Positions 15,665 through 24,048 of a stretch of 64,000 nucleotides of DNA are shown here, one piece after another. The translations under genes were made by a program, and so were the position numbers. Within the stretch, counting starts at the first letter, position 1. Each line of letters opens with the position of its first letter. Under the pieces are notes generated by a model that was not told where the DNA came from, ran no database searches, and was given only the letters and a program-made list of their open reading frames with translations. Location of the stretch: contig NZ_NMUL01000004.1 of the NCBI RefSeq assembly GCF_002234595.1, forward strand, positions 93,312 to 157,311. Direction: 5' to 3'. This stretch comes from Amycolatopsis vastitatis. GTDB taxonomy: Bacteria; Actinomycetota; Actinomycetes; Mycobacteriales; Pseudonocardiaceae.

Positions 15665-16869
15665 CAGTGCTCACCCGCCGATACGAAGCCGTCGAGGTAG
15701 GACAGGAACTCTTCGCGCTGCGCGTCCAGCACCGGGTTGCCCTCGGCGTAGACGTTGCTGAAGATCCTCTCCGGCGGCGGTTCCGGCATGTTGAACGTGT
15801 AGTCGCGCAGGTCGGCGGCGAAACTGTCGGCGTCGGCCTGGACGCTGTCGAAGAACGCCTGGTCGGCGTAGCCGCCGCGGGCCAGGTACGCGCGGACGCG
15901 CTCGATCGGGTCCTTGAGCTTCCACTCCTCCAGCTCGTCGGAGAGCCGGTAGCGGGTGGGGTCGTCGGTCGTCGTGTGCGCGTCCATCCGGTAGGTGAAC
16001 GCCTCGATCAGCACCGGGCCGTTGCCGTGCCGGCACTCGTCGAGCGCCCAGCGCGACACCGCGAGGCAGGCCAGGACGTCGTTGCCGTCGACGCGGATGC
16101 CGGGGAAGCCGTAGCCGCGGGCGCGCTGGTACAGCGGCAGGCGCGACTGGCGCTCGGTCGGCTCGGAGATCGCCCACTGGTTGTTCTGGCAGAAGAAGAC
16201 GAGCGGCGCGTCGTAGACGGCGGCCCAGACGAAGCCTTCGTGGACGTCACCCTGCGAAGTGGCGCCGTCGCCGAAGTAGCAGATCGTGGCTTCGCCGTCG
16301 TCGTCGCCGACCTTGCCCTCGAACTTCTGGCCCATCGCGTAGCCGGCGGCGTTGAGCACCTGGTTGCCGATGACGATGGTGTACGGGTGGAAGCCGTGGC
16401 CCTGGTAGTCCCAGCCGCTGTGGTCGGTGCACCGGAAGATGCCCAGCAGGTCCTTCATGTCGACGCCGCGCGCGTACGCGACGCCGTGTTCGCGGTAGCT
16501 GGGGAACGCCATGTCGTTCTTTTTCAGCGCGCGGCCGGAGCCGATCTGCGCGGCTTCCTGGCCGAGCAGCGGGACCCAGATACCCAGCTGGCCCTGGCGC
16601 TGCATGGCGTTCGCTTCGCGGTCGGCCCGCCGCACGAGCACCATGTCGCGGTACAGGCCGCGCAGGGCTTCGGCGTCGACGTCCTCGACGTACTTGTCGA
16701 ACTGGGGCGAGGGCACCCGTTCGCCTTCGGGGGTGAGCAGCTGAGTCAGCTCAGCGCCACCTTCGCTGGTTGCTCGCAATCCGGCGATCACCTGTTCGGG
16801 GGAAGGCTGGGCCGCGACCGCGGCCGGGCCGTCTCCAGGCTCCGGGTGCGTCCACTGTTCGGACGGCAT
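15664..16869 (-). CDS. bkdA: Branched-chain alpha-keto acid dehydrogenase E1 alpha subunit
   Basis: The thiamine-diphosphate-dependent decarboxylase subunit, about 401 residues. The ThDP motif begins at GDGATSQGDVHEG and ends at CQNNQWAIS. The phosphorylation-loop region YRMDAHTTTDDPTRYR is well conserved with bacterial BCKDH. I chose ATG 16869 because GAGGAG lies eight bases upstream; the frame is open to 17007 but that segment looks non-coding. It is the first gene of bkdABC, which degrades leucine, isoleucine and valine keto acids and may also feed branched-chain starter units for fatty acids. Confidence 0.91.
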   Translation of the reverse strand: MPSEQWTHPEPGDGPAAVAAQPSPEQVIAGLRATSEGGAELTQLLTPEGERVPSPQFDKYVEDVDAEALRGLYRDMVLVRRADREANAMQRQGQLGIWVPLLGQEAAQIGSGRALKKNDMAFPSYREHGVAYARGVDMKDLLGIFRCTDHSGWDYQGHGFHPYTIVIGNQVLNAAGYAMGQKFEGKVGDDDGEATICYFGDGATSQGDVHEGFVWAAVYDAPLVFFCQNNQWAISEPTERQSRLPLYQRARGYGFPGIRVDGNDVLACLAVSRWALDECRHGNGPVLIEAFTYRMDAHTTTDDPTRYRLSDELEEWKLKDPIERVRAYLARGGYADQAFFDSVQADADSFAADLRDYTFNMPEPPPERIFSNVYAEGNPVLDAQREEFLSYLDGFVSAGEH

Positions 16870-17239
16870 GCGCAGTACTCCTCGGTGTCGGTGCCTCTGG
16901 CGGCCGCTTGTGGCGACCACAGCGACTGCACCGGCGGGGACCAGCGCATCGGGTCCGAAGCGCTCGGTCACCGTCGGCGTTGACGGTTCTCGCCGACATC
17001 CTGGCACGAAGGTCCACGCTTTGGTGAGTCACGGATGCTGATTTGTTGCTGAGAAAGGGCCTCTGAACAGGGAAAACGTTAGGAAGCCCTAGCATTGGAC
17101 CTACGAGAGTATGGCGACGGAGCGCGTGCTCACCAGGCGTGTCCGCACGGGCACGCGGGCGTGCGGACACACGGTCACCCGCCCGGGCTACGCCTCTGTG
17201 ATGTGCCGCACGTTGTCACCTGCGTGGCACGATGGCGTC
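16870..17239. other. 370-bp intergenic region between bkdA and the dipeptidase gene
   Basis: The two genes are divergent here, so this region must hold both promoters. Apart from the hairpin at 17139-17170, I see a relatively AT-rich patch at 17035-17100 that is the best place for the bkd promoter. No convincing gene is present; open frames that extend bkdA (to 17007) or the dipeptidase (from 17111) lack ribosome sites. Confidence 0.5.
17139..17170 (+). other. Strong inverted repeat upstream of the dipeptidase gene
   Basis: GTGTCCGCAC (17139-17148) and GTGCGGACAC (17161-17170) pair perfectly over ten bases around a 12-base loop. There is no T-run, so it is not a normal terminator. It lies 70 bp before the predicted start of the dipeptidase gene and could be an operator or a leader hairpin. 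Confidence 0.5.
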
Positions 17240-18658
17240 GTGGAGCAGAAATCCGTCCGTGAATCCGTCGTGTCCGCTTGGACCAGCGATGTCATCCCCA
17301 GTCTTTCCGGGCTGGTGGCCATCCCCGCCCTGTCGCCGGCCTTCGACGCCGGCTGGGCGGACAGCGGTCACCTCGCCGCCGCCGTCGACCACGTCCGCGA
17401 GTGGATCGCCGGGCGCGACCTGCCCGGCGCGACGCTGGAGGTCGTCCAGCTCGAAGACCGGACCCCCGTGCTGCTCGTCGACGTCCCGGCGACCCCGGGC
17501 GCGGCGGACAAGGGCACCGTCCTGATGTACGGCCACCTCGACAAGCAGCCCCCGGTCGGGGGCTGGTCCGAAGGCCTCGGCCCGTGGACCCCGGTGATCC
17601 GCGACGGCCGGCTGTACGGCCGCGGGTCCGTCGACGACGGCTACTCCGGCTACGCGGCGACGACGGCGATCGAGGCCGTGCACGCGGCCGGCGGCGAGCA
17701 CGCCCGGATCGTGGTGCTGCTGGAGACCGGCGAGGAGTCCGGCAGTCCCGACCTGCCCGCCTACGTCGAGCACCTGGCCGACCGCATCGGCGACGTCTCG
17801 CTGGTGGTCTGCCTCGACGCCGGCGGCAGCGACTACGAGCGGTTGTGGCTGGTCACGAGCCTGCGCGGGATGCTGCACCTCGACGTCACGGTGCAGCTGC
17901 TGGGCTCGGCGCAGCACTCCGGCGTCGCTTCGGGGGTGGTCGCGAGCTCGTTCCGGATCCTGCGCCACCTGATCGAACGGCTCGAGGACAGCGCGACCGG
18001 CGAGCTGCTGCTCGACGAGCTCAAGGTCGACGTCCCGGCGGACCGGCTCTCGGAGCTCAAGGCCGTCGCGCAGGACTTCCCCGAGGCGCTGACGAAGGCG
18101 TTCCCGCTGGTCGAAGGCGGGCGCGTGATCACAGAGGACGCGCTGGAGCTGATGCTCAACAACGCGTGGCGCCCGACGCTGTCGGTGATCGGCGCCGACG
18201 GCTTCCCGAAGCCCGCCGACGCCGGCAACGTCCTGCGCGAGAGCACGACGTTGACGCTGAGCTTCCGCCTCCCGCCGACGGCCGACGCCGAGAAGGCGCT
18301 CGAAGCCGTGAAGCGCGTCCTGACCACGGACGTCCCGTACGGCGCGAAGGTGACGCTCGGCTCGCCCCAGGCGGAGAGCGGCTGGAACGCGCCGACCGAG
18401 GCGCCGTGGCTGACGACCGCCCTGCGCACGGTCAGCGACGAGGTCTTCGGCCGCCCGCACCGCGCGACCGGCATGGGCGGGTCGATCCCGTTCATGGGCC
18501 TGCTCTCGCGGAAGTACCCGGACGCGCAGTTCCTGGTCACCGGCGCCTGCGGGGCCGACTCGAACATCCACGTGCCGGACGAGTGGCTGCACCTGGACTA
18601 CGCGCAGCAGGTCACCGAGGCCGTCGCGCACATCCTGGACGCGCACGCCCGCGGCTGA
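17240..18658 (+). CDS. M20-family metallopeptidase (dipeptidase/carnosinase type)
   Basis: A 472-residue cytoplasmic di-zinc peptidase. Metal-binding blocks are MYGHLDKQP (His), GRGSVDDGYSG (bridging Asp), LLETGEESGSPDL (catalytic and metal Glu) and VCLDAGGSD. The lid/dimerisation domain lies between about residues 210 and 360. The closing block GACGADSNIHVPDEW carries the last metal His. The GTG at 17240 starts with MEQKSVRESVV and fits the family's usual N-terminus; an upstream ATG at 17111 would add 43 residues encoded partly by an inverted repeat. It is a single gene between the bkd promoter region and the toxin-antitoxin pair. Confidence 0.85.
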   Translation: MEQKSVRESVVSAWTSDVIPSLSGLVAIPALSPAFDAGWADSGHLAAAVDHVREWIAGRDLPGATLEVVQLEDRTPVLLVDVPATPGAADKGTVLMYGHLDKQPPVGGWSEGLGPWTPVIRDGRLYGRGSVDDGYSGYAATTAIEAVHAAGGEHARIVVLLETGEESGSPDLPAYVEHLADRIGDVSLVVCLDAGGSDYERLWLVTSLRGMLHLDVTVQLLGSAQHSGVASGVVASSFRILRHLIERLEDSATGELLLDELKVDVPADRLSELKAVAQDFPEALTKAFPLVEGGRVITEDALELMLNNAWRPTLSVIGADGFPKPADAGNVLRESTTLTLSFRLPPTADAEKALEAVKRVLTTDVPYGAKVTLGSPQAESGWNAPTEAPWLTTALRTVSDEVFGRPHRATGMGGSIPFMGLLSRKYPDAQFLVTGACGADSNIHVPDEWLHLDYAQQVTEAVAHILDAHARG

Positions 18659-18739
18659 CCCGCTTGAGAAGCCAGGGCACGCGAACTTGAGCAAGCCCGG
18701 CGTGCTGCCTGAGTGACGGGATTGCCTCGATCGAGGAAG

Positions 18740-18758
18740 CGTATTACGATGTAATACG
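18740..18758. promoter_or_regulatory. Perfect 19-bp palindrome over the toxin-antitoxin promoter
   Basis: CGTATTAC-GAT-GTAATACG has eight-base arms with no mismatch. The probable -10 box TACGTT (18755-18760) overlaps its right arm, and the toxin GTG follows six bases later, so the transcript should be leaderless. Palindromes in this position are typical autoregulatory sites of ribbon-helix-helix antitoxins. A second perfect dyad, CCTCGATCGAGG, lies at 18725-18736. Confidence 0.75.
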
Positions 18759-18766
18759 TTCCTGGA

Positions 18767-19123
18767 GTGGAAGGCGAAATCTACGACGGGATTCCGCTCG
18801 AGCGCTTGCCGTTGGAGGAGGTGCACGTTCCGGATCCGCAGCACCTTCGGCGCTCACTGCGCTACCCCGGCGCGCTCGACATCGAGTCGGAGCACGCTGT
18901 TGAGGCCGTGTTCGATCCTCGGAGGCTGGTCGGCCGGGATCCTTCGTCTCGCACGGGCGAGTCGATCCGGGTGCTCGGCCATTCGCCGGGGATGGGGCGT
19001 CTGCTGGTGGTGGTGCTCGTGCCGGATCGGCATCCGCCGAACGGAATCTGGCACGTGGCCACGGCCTGGCCGGCGGACAGGCGGGCGCGGCAGGTGTACC
19101 GAGGACTTCGGGAGGTGCGGTGA
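18767..19123 (+). CDS. BrnT-like toxin of a type II toxin-antitoxin pair
   Basis: A 118-residue protein that follows the BrnT ribonuclease pattern in its second half: AVEAVFDPRRLVGRDP, then GESIRVLGHSPGMGRLLVVV, then IWHVATAWPADRRARQVYRG. In BrnT the final segment normally reads as 'RkAtrrErr.Y' and holds catalytic residues; here it is more divergent (WPADRRARQVY). The N-terminus is longer than in classical BrnT. It starts with GTG six bases after a -10 box and overlaps the antitoxin start. The assignment to the BrnT fold is by pattern only; RelE-like or other small nucleases remain possible. Confidence 0.55.
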   Translation: MEGEIYDGIPLERLPLEEVHVPDPQHLRRSLRYPGALDIESEHAVEAVFDPRRLVGRDPSSRTGESIRVLGHSPGMGRLLVVVLVPDRHPPNGIWHVATAWPADRRARQVYRGLREVR

Positions 19124-19446
19124 TGACGGACAAGGAACTCCTGGCTCGGGTCGCGGAGGCGGCCGAAGCCGATCCGGAGGCCGAGATCGGCTGGATTCCG
19201 CATCGTGAGCCTGCCAAGAGTCCGAATGCGGTGTACAGCGTGCGCATCCCGGTCGACCGGATCGAGGAACTGCGTGGTCTCGCCGCCGAGCGCGGCCTGG
19301 CGCCGACCGCCCTGATCCGGACCTGGGTCCTCGCCCAGCTGGACGCCGCGCGGAGTGGGGACGAGGAGGCGCGGAAGTGGGAGAACGACATCCGCGCCAC
19401 CATCGACCACCTGAGGAGCTTGCTCGACGAAAGGACCGCGAGCTAG
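19123..19446 (+). CDS. Ribbon-helix-helix antitoxin (BrnA/CopG-like)
   Basis: A 107-residue partner of the preceding gene. Residues 35-72 match a ribbon-helix-helix: strand NAVYSVRIPVDRIEEL, then helices LRGLAAERGLAPTALIRTWV. The acidic C-terminal tail is likely to bind the toxin. The ATG at 19123 overlaps the toxin stop (TGATG) and has GGAGG seven bases upstream. Toxin-first order is as in brnT-brnA. The tail-to-tail neighbour shares its stop codon in CTAG. Autoregulation through the 18740-18758 palindrome is expected. Confidence 0.68.
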   Translation: MTDKELLARVAEAAEADPEAEIGWIPHREPAKSPNAVYSVRIPVDRIEELRGLAAERGLAPTALIRTWVLAQLDAARSGDEEARKWENDIRATIDHLRSLLDERTAS

Positions 19447-20285
19447 GCCAGCCGGGTCAGGTGCACCGAGACGTCCAAAGTGGACTGCCCGCCGCCGGTG
19501 AAGATGCCCTTCAGCGGCGCCACGTCCGCGTAGTCCCGGCCCATGGCCACCCACACGTGCCGCGGCCCGACCGGGATCGCGTTCGTCGGGTCGTACGCCC
19601 ACCAGCCGCCGGTCCAGACGTCGACCCAGGCGTGGGACTCGCCCTCGACCACTTCGCCGAGCTTCGCGTCCGGGTTGGTGTGCAGGTACCCCGACACGTA
19701 CCGCGCCGGGACGCCGATCGCGCGCAGCATCACCAGCGTCACGTGCGCGAAGTCCTGGCACACGCCTTCGCGTGCCTGCCAGGCGTCCGTCGCCGTCGAG
19801 TGGACGCCCGTGGTGCCCGGCTGGTACTTCAGCTGCTTGTTCACCCACTCGCAGACCGCCAGCACCGCGTCCGCCGGGTCCAGCCCGCGTCGTAGCGAGC
19901 GGGCCTCGCGGGCCAGTTCAGCGTCATGCGGGGTGTAGTCCGTCGGGGTCAGGTACTCGGTGCGATGGTCGACGACCGTGTCGGAACGCAAGCCCTTCCA
20001 CGTCGCCGTGCGGATCGGCTCGGCTTCGTCCGCCGTCTCGACCACCGAGGTCGCGAGCACGGTGAACTCCGTGTGGGGCGCGTGGAGGTCGAACGACGTC
20101 ACGACCGTGCCCCAGTAGTCCGTGTACCGGTAGGCGCGGGTCGCCGGGGCCGTCTCGATGCGCGTCGCCACCGTCGTCTGGCGGCGGTCCGAGCGCGGGG
20201 TAAGCCGGGCCTCGTTGTACGACTGCGTCGCCGGTGTCGCGTACCGGTACCCCGTCCGGTGCGCCACCCGCAGCTGCCACGTCAC
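19443..20285 (-). CDS. Transglutaminase-like cysteine protease/ligase
   Basis: A 280-residue protein with an N-terminal beta domain (WQLRVAHRTGYRYATPATQ) found in bacterial transglutaminase-like proteins. The catalytic triad is visible as Cys in REGVCQDFAHV, His in GESHAWVDVW and Asp in AYDPTN. It starts at GTG 20285, overlapping the stop of the alpha-E gene (GTGA). It is the third gene of an operon with a circularly permuted ATP-grasp protein and an alpha-E protein, a trio that comparative genomics has linked to peptide-bond formation and processing. The physiological substrate has not been settled. Confidence 0.87.
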   Translation of the reverse strand: MTWQLRVAHRTGYRYATPATQSYNEARLTPRSDRRQTTVATRIETAPATRAYRYTDYWGTVVTSFDLHAPHTEFTVLATSVVETADEAEPIRTATWKGLRSDTVVDHRTEYLTPTDYTPHDAELAREARSLRRGLDPADAVLAVCEWVNKQLKYQPGTTGVHSTATDAWQAREGVCQDFAHVTLVMLRAIGVPARYVSGYLHTNPDAKLGEVVEGESHAWVDVWTGGWWAYDPTNAIPVGPRHVWVAMGRDYADVAPLKGIFTGGGQSTLDVSVHLTRLA

Positions 20286-21229
20286 AGCGAAACCTCCGCA
20301 CCGCTCCACGCCACCCACGGCGACGTGCTGAAGTACTGCAACGACACCGCTTCGCCGATCTCCTTGATCGACGTCTGCAACGCGCCGAGCCGCCGCGGCA
20401 GGTCGGTCAGCAGCTCCGACGGGCGGAGGAACTCCAGCTCGCTGCGGGCCCGGCCGAGTTCGCGCAGCGCGTCGGACTTCTCGTTGGTGCGCGCGCCGCC
20501 GCCCGGGTCGAGCCGTTGCAGGCATTCCTCCGCCTGGCGCAGCGCGTGGAACACCGACCGCGGGAACAGCGTGTCCCGCAACAGGAACTGGACGACGCGG
20601 CCGGCGTCCAGGGCGCCCCGGTACGTGCGCAGGTAGGTGTCCTGCGCACCGGCCGAGCGCAGCACCGTGATCCAGCCCGGCGACGACGCACGGTCCGCGA
20701 CCCGGGACAGCAGCAGCCGCACGACCATGTCGGCGCGTTCGATCGAGCGGCCGAGCACCATGAACAGCCAGCCGTCGTCCCGGCTCATCGTCGAGTCGGC
20801 GAGCCCGGCGAACATCGCCGCGCGCTCCTCCACGAAGGACAGGAAGGCGTGCGGCCCGGCGCGCCGGGCGTAGCGCTGCCGGTCGGGCACCGCGTTCCAG
20901 GTCGCGTTCAGGCATTCCCACAGCTCGGTCGAGACGACTTCGCGGGCGCCGCGCGTGTTCTCGCGCGCCGAGTTGATCGAGCCGACGATCGACGCGGGGT
21001 TGTCCTTCGCGTACGCCACCAGCTCGGTCAGCTTCCACACGTCCAGGGACTCCGCGCCCTCCGGGTCGATGCCCAGGACGGCCAGGAGCTGGCGGCTCGC
21101 GTTGTCCGGGTCGACGGTCGCGTCCTCCAGCAGCTGGTGGACCGAGACGTTGAGGATGCGGGAGGTGTCGTCGGCGCGTTCGACGTACCGGCCGATCCAG
21201 TACAGCGACTCCGCGTTGCGGGCGAGCAT
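20282..21229 (-). CDS. Alpha-E domain protein (DUF403)
   Basis: A 315-residue all-helical protein starting MLARNAESLYWIGRYVERAD, the hallmark of alpha-E proteins. Conserved positions include RDDGWLFMVLGRSIERADM and DAGRVVQFLLRDTLFPRSV. GGAGG lies five bases upstream of ATG 21229, and the in-frame GTG four codons earlier is weaker. It sits between the ATP-grasp and transglutaminase genes and overlaps the latter by four bases. The biochemical role is not established; the invariant linkage suggests it forms a complex with its neighbours. Confidence 0.87.
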   Translation of the reverse strand: MLARNAESLYWIGRYVERADDTSRILNVSVHQLLEDATVDPDNASRQLLAVLGIDPEGAESLDVWKLTELVAYAKDNPASIVGSINSARENTRGAREVVSTELWECLNATWNAVPDRQRYARRAGPHAFLSFVEERAAMFAGLADSTMSRDDGWLFMVLGRSIERADMVVRLLLSRVADRASSPGWITVLRSAGAQDTYLRTYRGALDAGRVVQFLLRDTLFPRSVFHALRQAEECLQRLDPGGGARTNEKSDALRELGRARSELEFLRPSELLTDLPRRLGALQTSIKEIGEAVSLQYFSTSPWVAWSGAEVSL

Positions 21230-21279
21230 GGGAACCTCCACATCCCGAAGTGATCTTTACCGCTGAGGGATCATTCAAC

Positions 21280-22932
21280 TCAGCTCTGTTGCTGTTGCTG
21301 CTGCTGTTGCTGGGACGTCGTCAGCTCCGGCCCCTGCTCGGTGACCAAACTGTCCACAGTGGACGCGACCCCGAGTGCGGGCCGCTCGAGCTCGCGCTCG
21401 GCCGTCGAGGCGCGGGACGCCAGCACCCACGTGTCCTTCGAACCGCCGCCCTGCGAGGAGTTGACGACCAGGCTGCCCTCCGGCAGCGCCACCCGCGTCA
21501 GCCCGCCGGGCAGCACGAAGATGTCCTTGCCGTCGTTGACGGCGAACGGCCGCAGGTCGACGTGCCGCGGCGCGAGCCGGTCGTCCACCTTGGCCGGCAC
21601 GGTCGAGAGCTGGACCACCGGCTGCGCGATCCAGCCGCGCCGGTGCGCGCGCACCTTGCGCCGGAGCGTGTCGAGTTCTTTCTTCGACGCCTCGGGTCCG
21701 AAGACGATCCCGTAGCCGCCGGAGCCCTCGACCGGCTTGACGACGAATTCGTCGAGGTGCGCCATGACGTGGTCGAACTCGTCCGGCAGCCAGCACCGGA
21801 ACGTGTCCACGTTGGGCAGCAGCGGCTTCTCGTTCAGGTAGTACTTCACCATCTCCGGCACGTAGGTGTAGACGAGCTTGTCGTCCCCGACGCCGTTGCC
21901 GACGGCGTTCGCGACGACGACGTTGCCCGCGCGCGCCGCGTTCAGCACGCCCGCGACGCCGAGGACCGAGTCCGGCCGGTAGTGCACGGGATCGAGGAAC
22001 TCGTCGTCGATCCGCCGGTAGATGACGTCGACCTGGCGCTCGCCCTCGGTGGTCCGCAGGTAGACGACGTTGTCGCGGCAGAACATGTCGCGGCCTTCGA
22101 CCAGCTCCACCCCCATCAGCCGCGCCAGCAGCGAGTGCTCGAAGTACGCCGCGTTGTGGACGCCGGGGGTGAGCACGACGACCATCGGGTCGGCGACGTT
22201 CGCGGCCGCCGCCGCGCGCAGCGCCCGGAGCAGGTGCGACGCGTAGTCACCGACCGGGCGCACGCGGTGCTGGGCGAACAGGTCCGGGAAGACCCGGGCC
22301 ATCGTTCGCCGGTTCTCCATCACGTACGACACCCCGGACGGGTTGCGGAGGTTGTCCTCCAGCACCCGGAAGGTGCCCTCCTCGTCGCGCACCAGGTCCA
22401 CACCGGACACGTGGATGCGCACGCCGTTCGGCGGGTTGATGCCGAACGCCTCCCGCTGGAAGTGCTCGCAGGAGGTGATCAGCCGCCGAGGCAGCACGCC
22501 TTCGCGCAGGATCTGCCGGTCGCCGTAGACGTCGGCGAGGAACGCCTCGAGCGCGCGGACGCGCTGGGCGACCCCGCGCTCGAGCTTCGCCCACTCGGCG
22601 GCCTGGATCACCCGCGGCACCAGGTCCAGCGGGAACGGCCGCTCCTGCCCGGACAGCGAGAACGTGATCCCCTGGTCGACCATCGCCCGGTCGAGAGCCT
22701 GCGACCGCGAGTTGAGGTCGTGCGCGTCGAGGGCCGCGATCGACTCGTACAGCGCGCGGTACGGGCCGCGGACGGTGCCGTCGGCGGCGAACATCTCGTC
22801 GTAGGCATCCGCGTGCGGCCGGTCCGGCGCGAGGTAGCCGTCGAACCGGGCACCCGGTCGGGTGATCCGGCTGGTCGTCGCCTTCCGCGCACGTCGACCG
22901 GACGGGGGCAGCCGGGGCGGCGTGGCGTTCAT
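21280..22932 (-). CDS. Circularly permuted ATP-grasp protein with C-terminal poly-glutamine tail
   Basis: A protein of about 550 residues of the circularly permuted ATP-grasp type 2 family, predicted to ligate a carboxylate to an amine using ATP. Landmarks are YDEMFAADGTVRGPYRALYE near the N-terminus, GVRIHVSGVDLVRDEEG, VLEDNLRNPSGVSYVMENR, FVVKPVEGSGGYGIVFGP and NSSQGGGSKDTWVL. The ATG at 22932 has AAGGA eight bases upstream; an ATG at 22941 is too close. The extreme C-terminus is nine consecutive glutamines and a serine, absent from the core family fold. It is the first gene of a three-gene operon, 50 bases before the alpha-E gene. Confidence 0.86.
   Translation of the reverse strand: MNATPPRLPPSGRRARKATTSRITRPGARFDGYLAPDRPHADAYDEMFAADGTVRGPYRALYESIAALDAHDLNSRSQALDRAMVDQGITFSLSGQERPFPLDLVPRVIQAAEWAKLERGVAQRVRALEAFLADVYGDRQILREGVLPRRLITSCEHFQREAFGINPPNGVRIHVSGVDLVRDEEGTFRVLEDNLRNPSGVSYVMENRRTMARVFPDLFAQHRVRPVGDYASHLLRALRAAAAANVADPMVVVLTPGVHNAAYFEHSLLARLMGVELVEGRDMFCRDNVVYLRTTEGERQVDVIYRRIDDEFLDPVHYRPDSVLGVAGVLNAARAGNVVVANAVGNGVGDDKLVYTYVPEMVKYYLNEKPLLPNVDTFRCWLPDEFDHVMAHLDEFVVKPVEGSGGYGIVFGPEASKKELDTLRRKVRAHRRGWIAQPVVQLSTVPAKVDDRLAPRHVDLRPFAVNDGKDIFVLPGGLTRVALPEGSLVVNSSQGGGSKDTWVLASRASTAERELERPALGVASTVDSLVTEQGPELTTSQQQQQQQQQS
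21286..21312 (-). repeat. CAG/CAA trinucleotide run encoding nine glutamines
   Basis: Nine consecutive CAG/CAA codons lie immediately before the last serine codon of the ATP-grasp gene. Alternating CAG and CAA makes the tract imperfect at DNA level, which reduces but does not remove slippage. A change in copy number would only lengthen or shorten the tail. Confidence 0.85.
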
Positions 22933-23089
22933 GAACGACATCCTTACTCACACCCGGGGTGGACGGCGATACCCGCGGTACGACGCGCGCCTCTCTAAAC
23001 ATCGCCGTAACTTCACGGTGCTGTGCTTTGGTATGGATGAGTGGCAATATGCGTGCTCTCACGAACTGAGAACTACGAGGAGTGACGAC

Positions 23090-24025
23090 GTGGCCCGAGG
23101 ACCCCAACTCAAGGCGCTCGCCCTGCTGCCTGCGTTCGCCCTGGTCGGCCTGACCGTGGCCTGTGGCGCCGGCGGTAGTGGCGCCGGCAACGCCGGCCCG
23201 AGCAGCTCGGCGGCGCCGGGTGCCGGTTCGGGTGACGTGGGGACGGTGACAAAGGACGACGCGCTCGCCGCGATGGTGCCCGCCGCGGTCAAGGCCGACG
23301 GCAAGATCGTGGTCGGCCAGGACCAGAGCTACCCGCCGAACGAGTTCCAGGACGGCGGCAAGGCGGCCGGCTTCGACGTCGACCTGGGCACGGCCATCGG
23401 CCAGGTGCTCGGCGTGCAGATGGAGTTCCAGAACTCCTCGTTCGACGGCATCATCCCGGGCATCGGCGCCAAGAAGTACGAGATGGGCATCTCGTCGTTC
23501 AGCATCAACGCCGACCGGCTGCAGTCGGTCGACATGATCTCCTACTACAGCGCCGGCACCTCGCTGGCCGTGCTGAAGGGCAACCCCGACGGCATCAAGG
23601 TCGACGACCTCTGCGGCAAGAAGATCGCCGTCCAGAAGGGCACCACGCAGGTCGAGGACCTCGACAAGAAGAACGCCGCGTGCACCGGCGCGGGCAAGCC
23701 CGCGATCGAGGTCACGCAGCTGCAGGCCCAGACCGACGTCAACCTGGCCCTCACCGCGAAGCGCGTGCAGGGCGAGCTGGCCGACTCCCCGGTCATCGAC
23801 TACGCGGTCAAGCAGACCAACGGGCAGCTGGAGTCGGTCGGCGCGCCGTACGACACGGCGCCGTACGGCATCGTGCTGCCGAAGAACAGCGGCGACTTCG
23901 GCAAGGCCGTCCAGGGTGCGATCCAGAAGCTGATCGACAGCGGCGCGTACAAGAAGATCCTGGACAAGTGGGGCCTGAACGCCACCGGCGCGGTCACCAA
24001 GTCGGAGATCAACCCGGCTTCCTGA
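23090..24025 (+). CDS. Polar amino-acid ABC transporter, substrate-binding lipoprotein
   Basis: A 311-residue SBP_bac_3-type binding protein anchored to the outer face of the membrane. The signal peptide ends at Cys25 (ALVGLTVAC), an acceptable actinobacterial lipobox. Ligand-domain landmarks are [49 protein letters not shown] and [17 protein letters not shown] lies seven bases before GTG 23090. The permease and ATPase genes follow directly. Glutamate, glutamine or another polar amino acid is the likely ligand; the arginine in [11 protein letters not shown] follows the common pattern. It is divergent from the ATP-grasp operon. Confidence 0.88.
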   Translation: MARGPQLKALALLPAFALVGLTVACGAGGSGAGNAGPSSSAAPGAGSGDVGTVTKDDALAAMVPAAVKADGKIVVGQDQSYPPNEFQDGGKAAGFDVDLGTAIGQVLGVQMEFQNSSFDGIIPGIGAKKYEMGISSFSINADRLQSVDMISYYSAGTSLAVLKGNPDGIKVDDLCGKKIAVQKGTTQVEDLDKKNAACTGAGKPAIEVTQLQAQTDVNLALTAKRVQGELADSPVIDYAVKQTNGQLESVGAPYDTAPYGIVLPKNSGDFGKAVQGAIQKLIDSGAYKKILDKWGLNATGAVTKSEINPAS

Positions 24026-24048
24026 GTCTTCCGAGTTAGGACGAGTTC

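Noticed and set aside
17111..17239. An upstream ATG extension of the M20 dipeptidase.
   Set aside because: It lacks a ribosome site, spans a strong inverted repeat, and adds residues not expected in the family.
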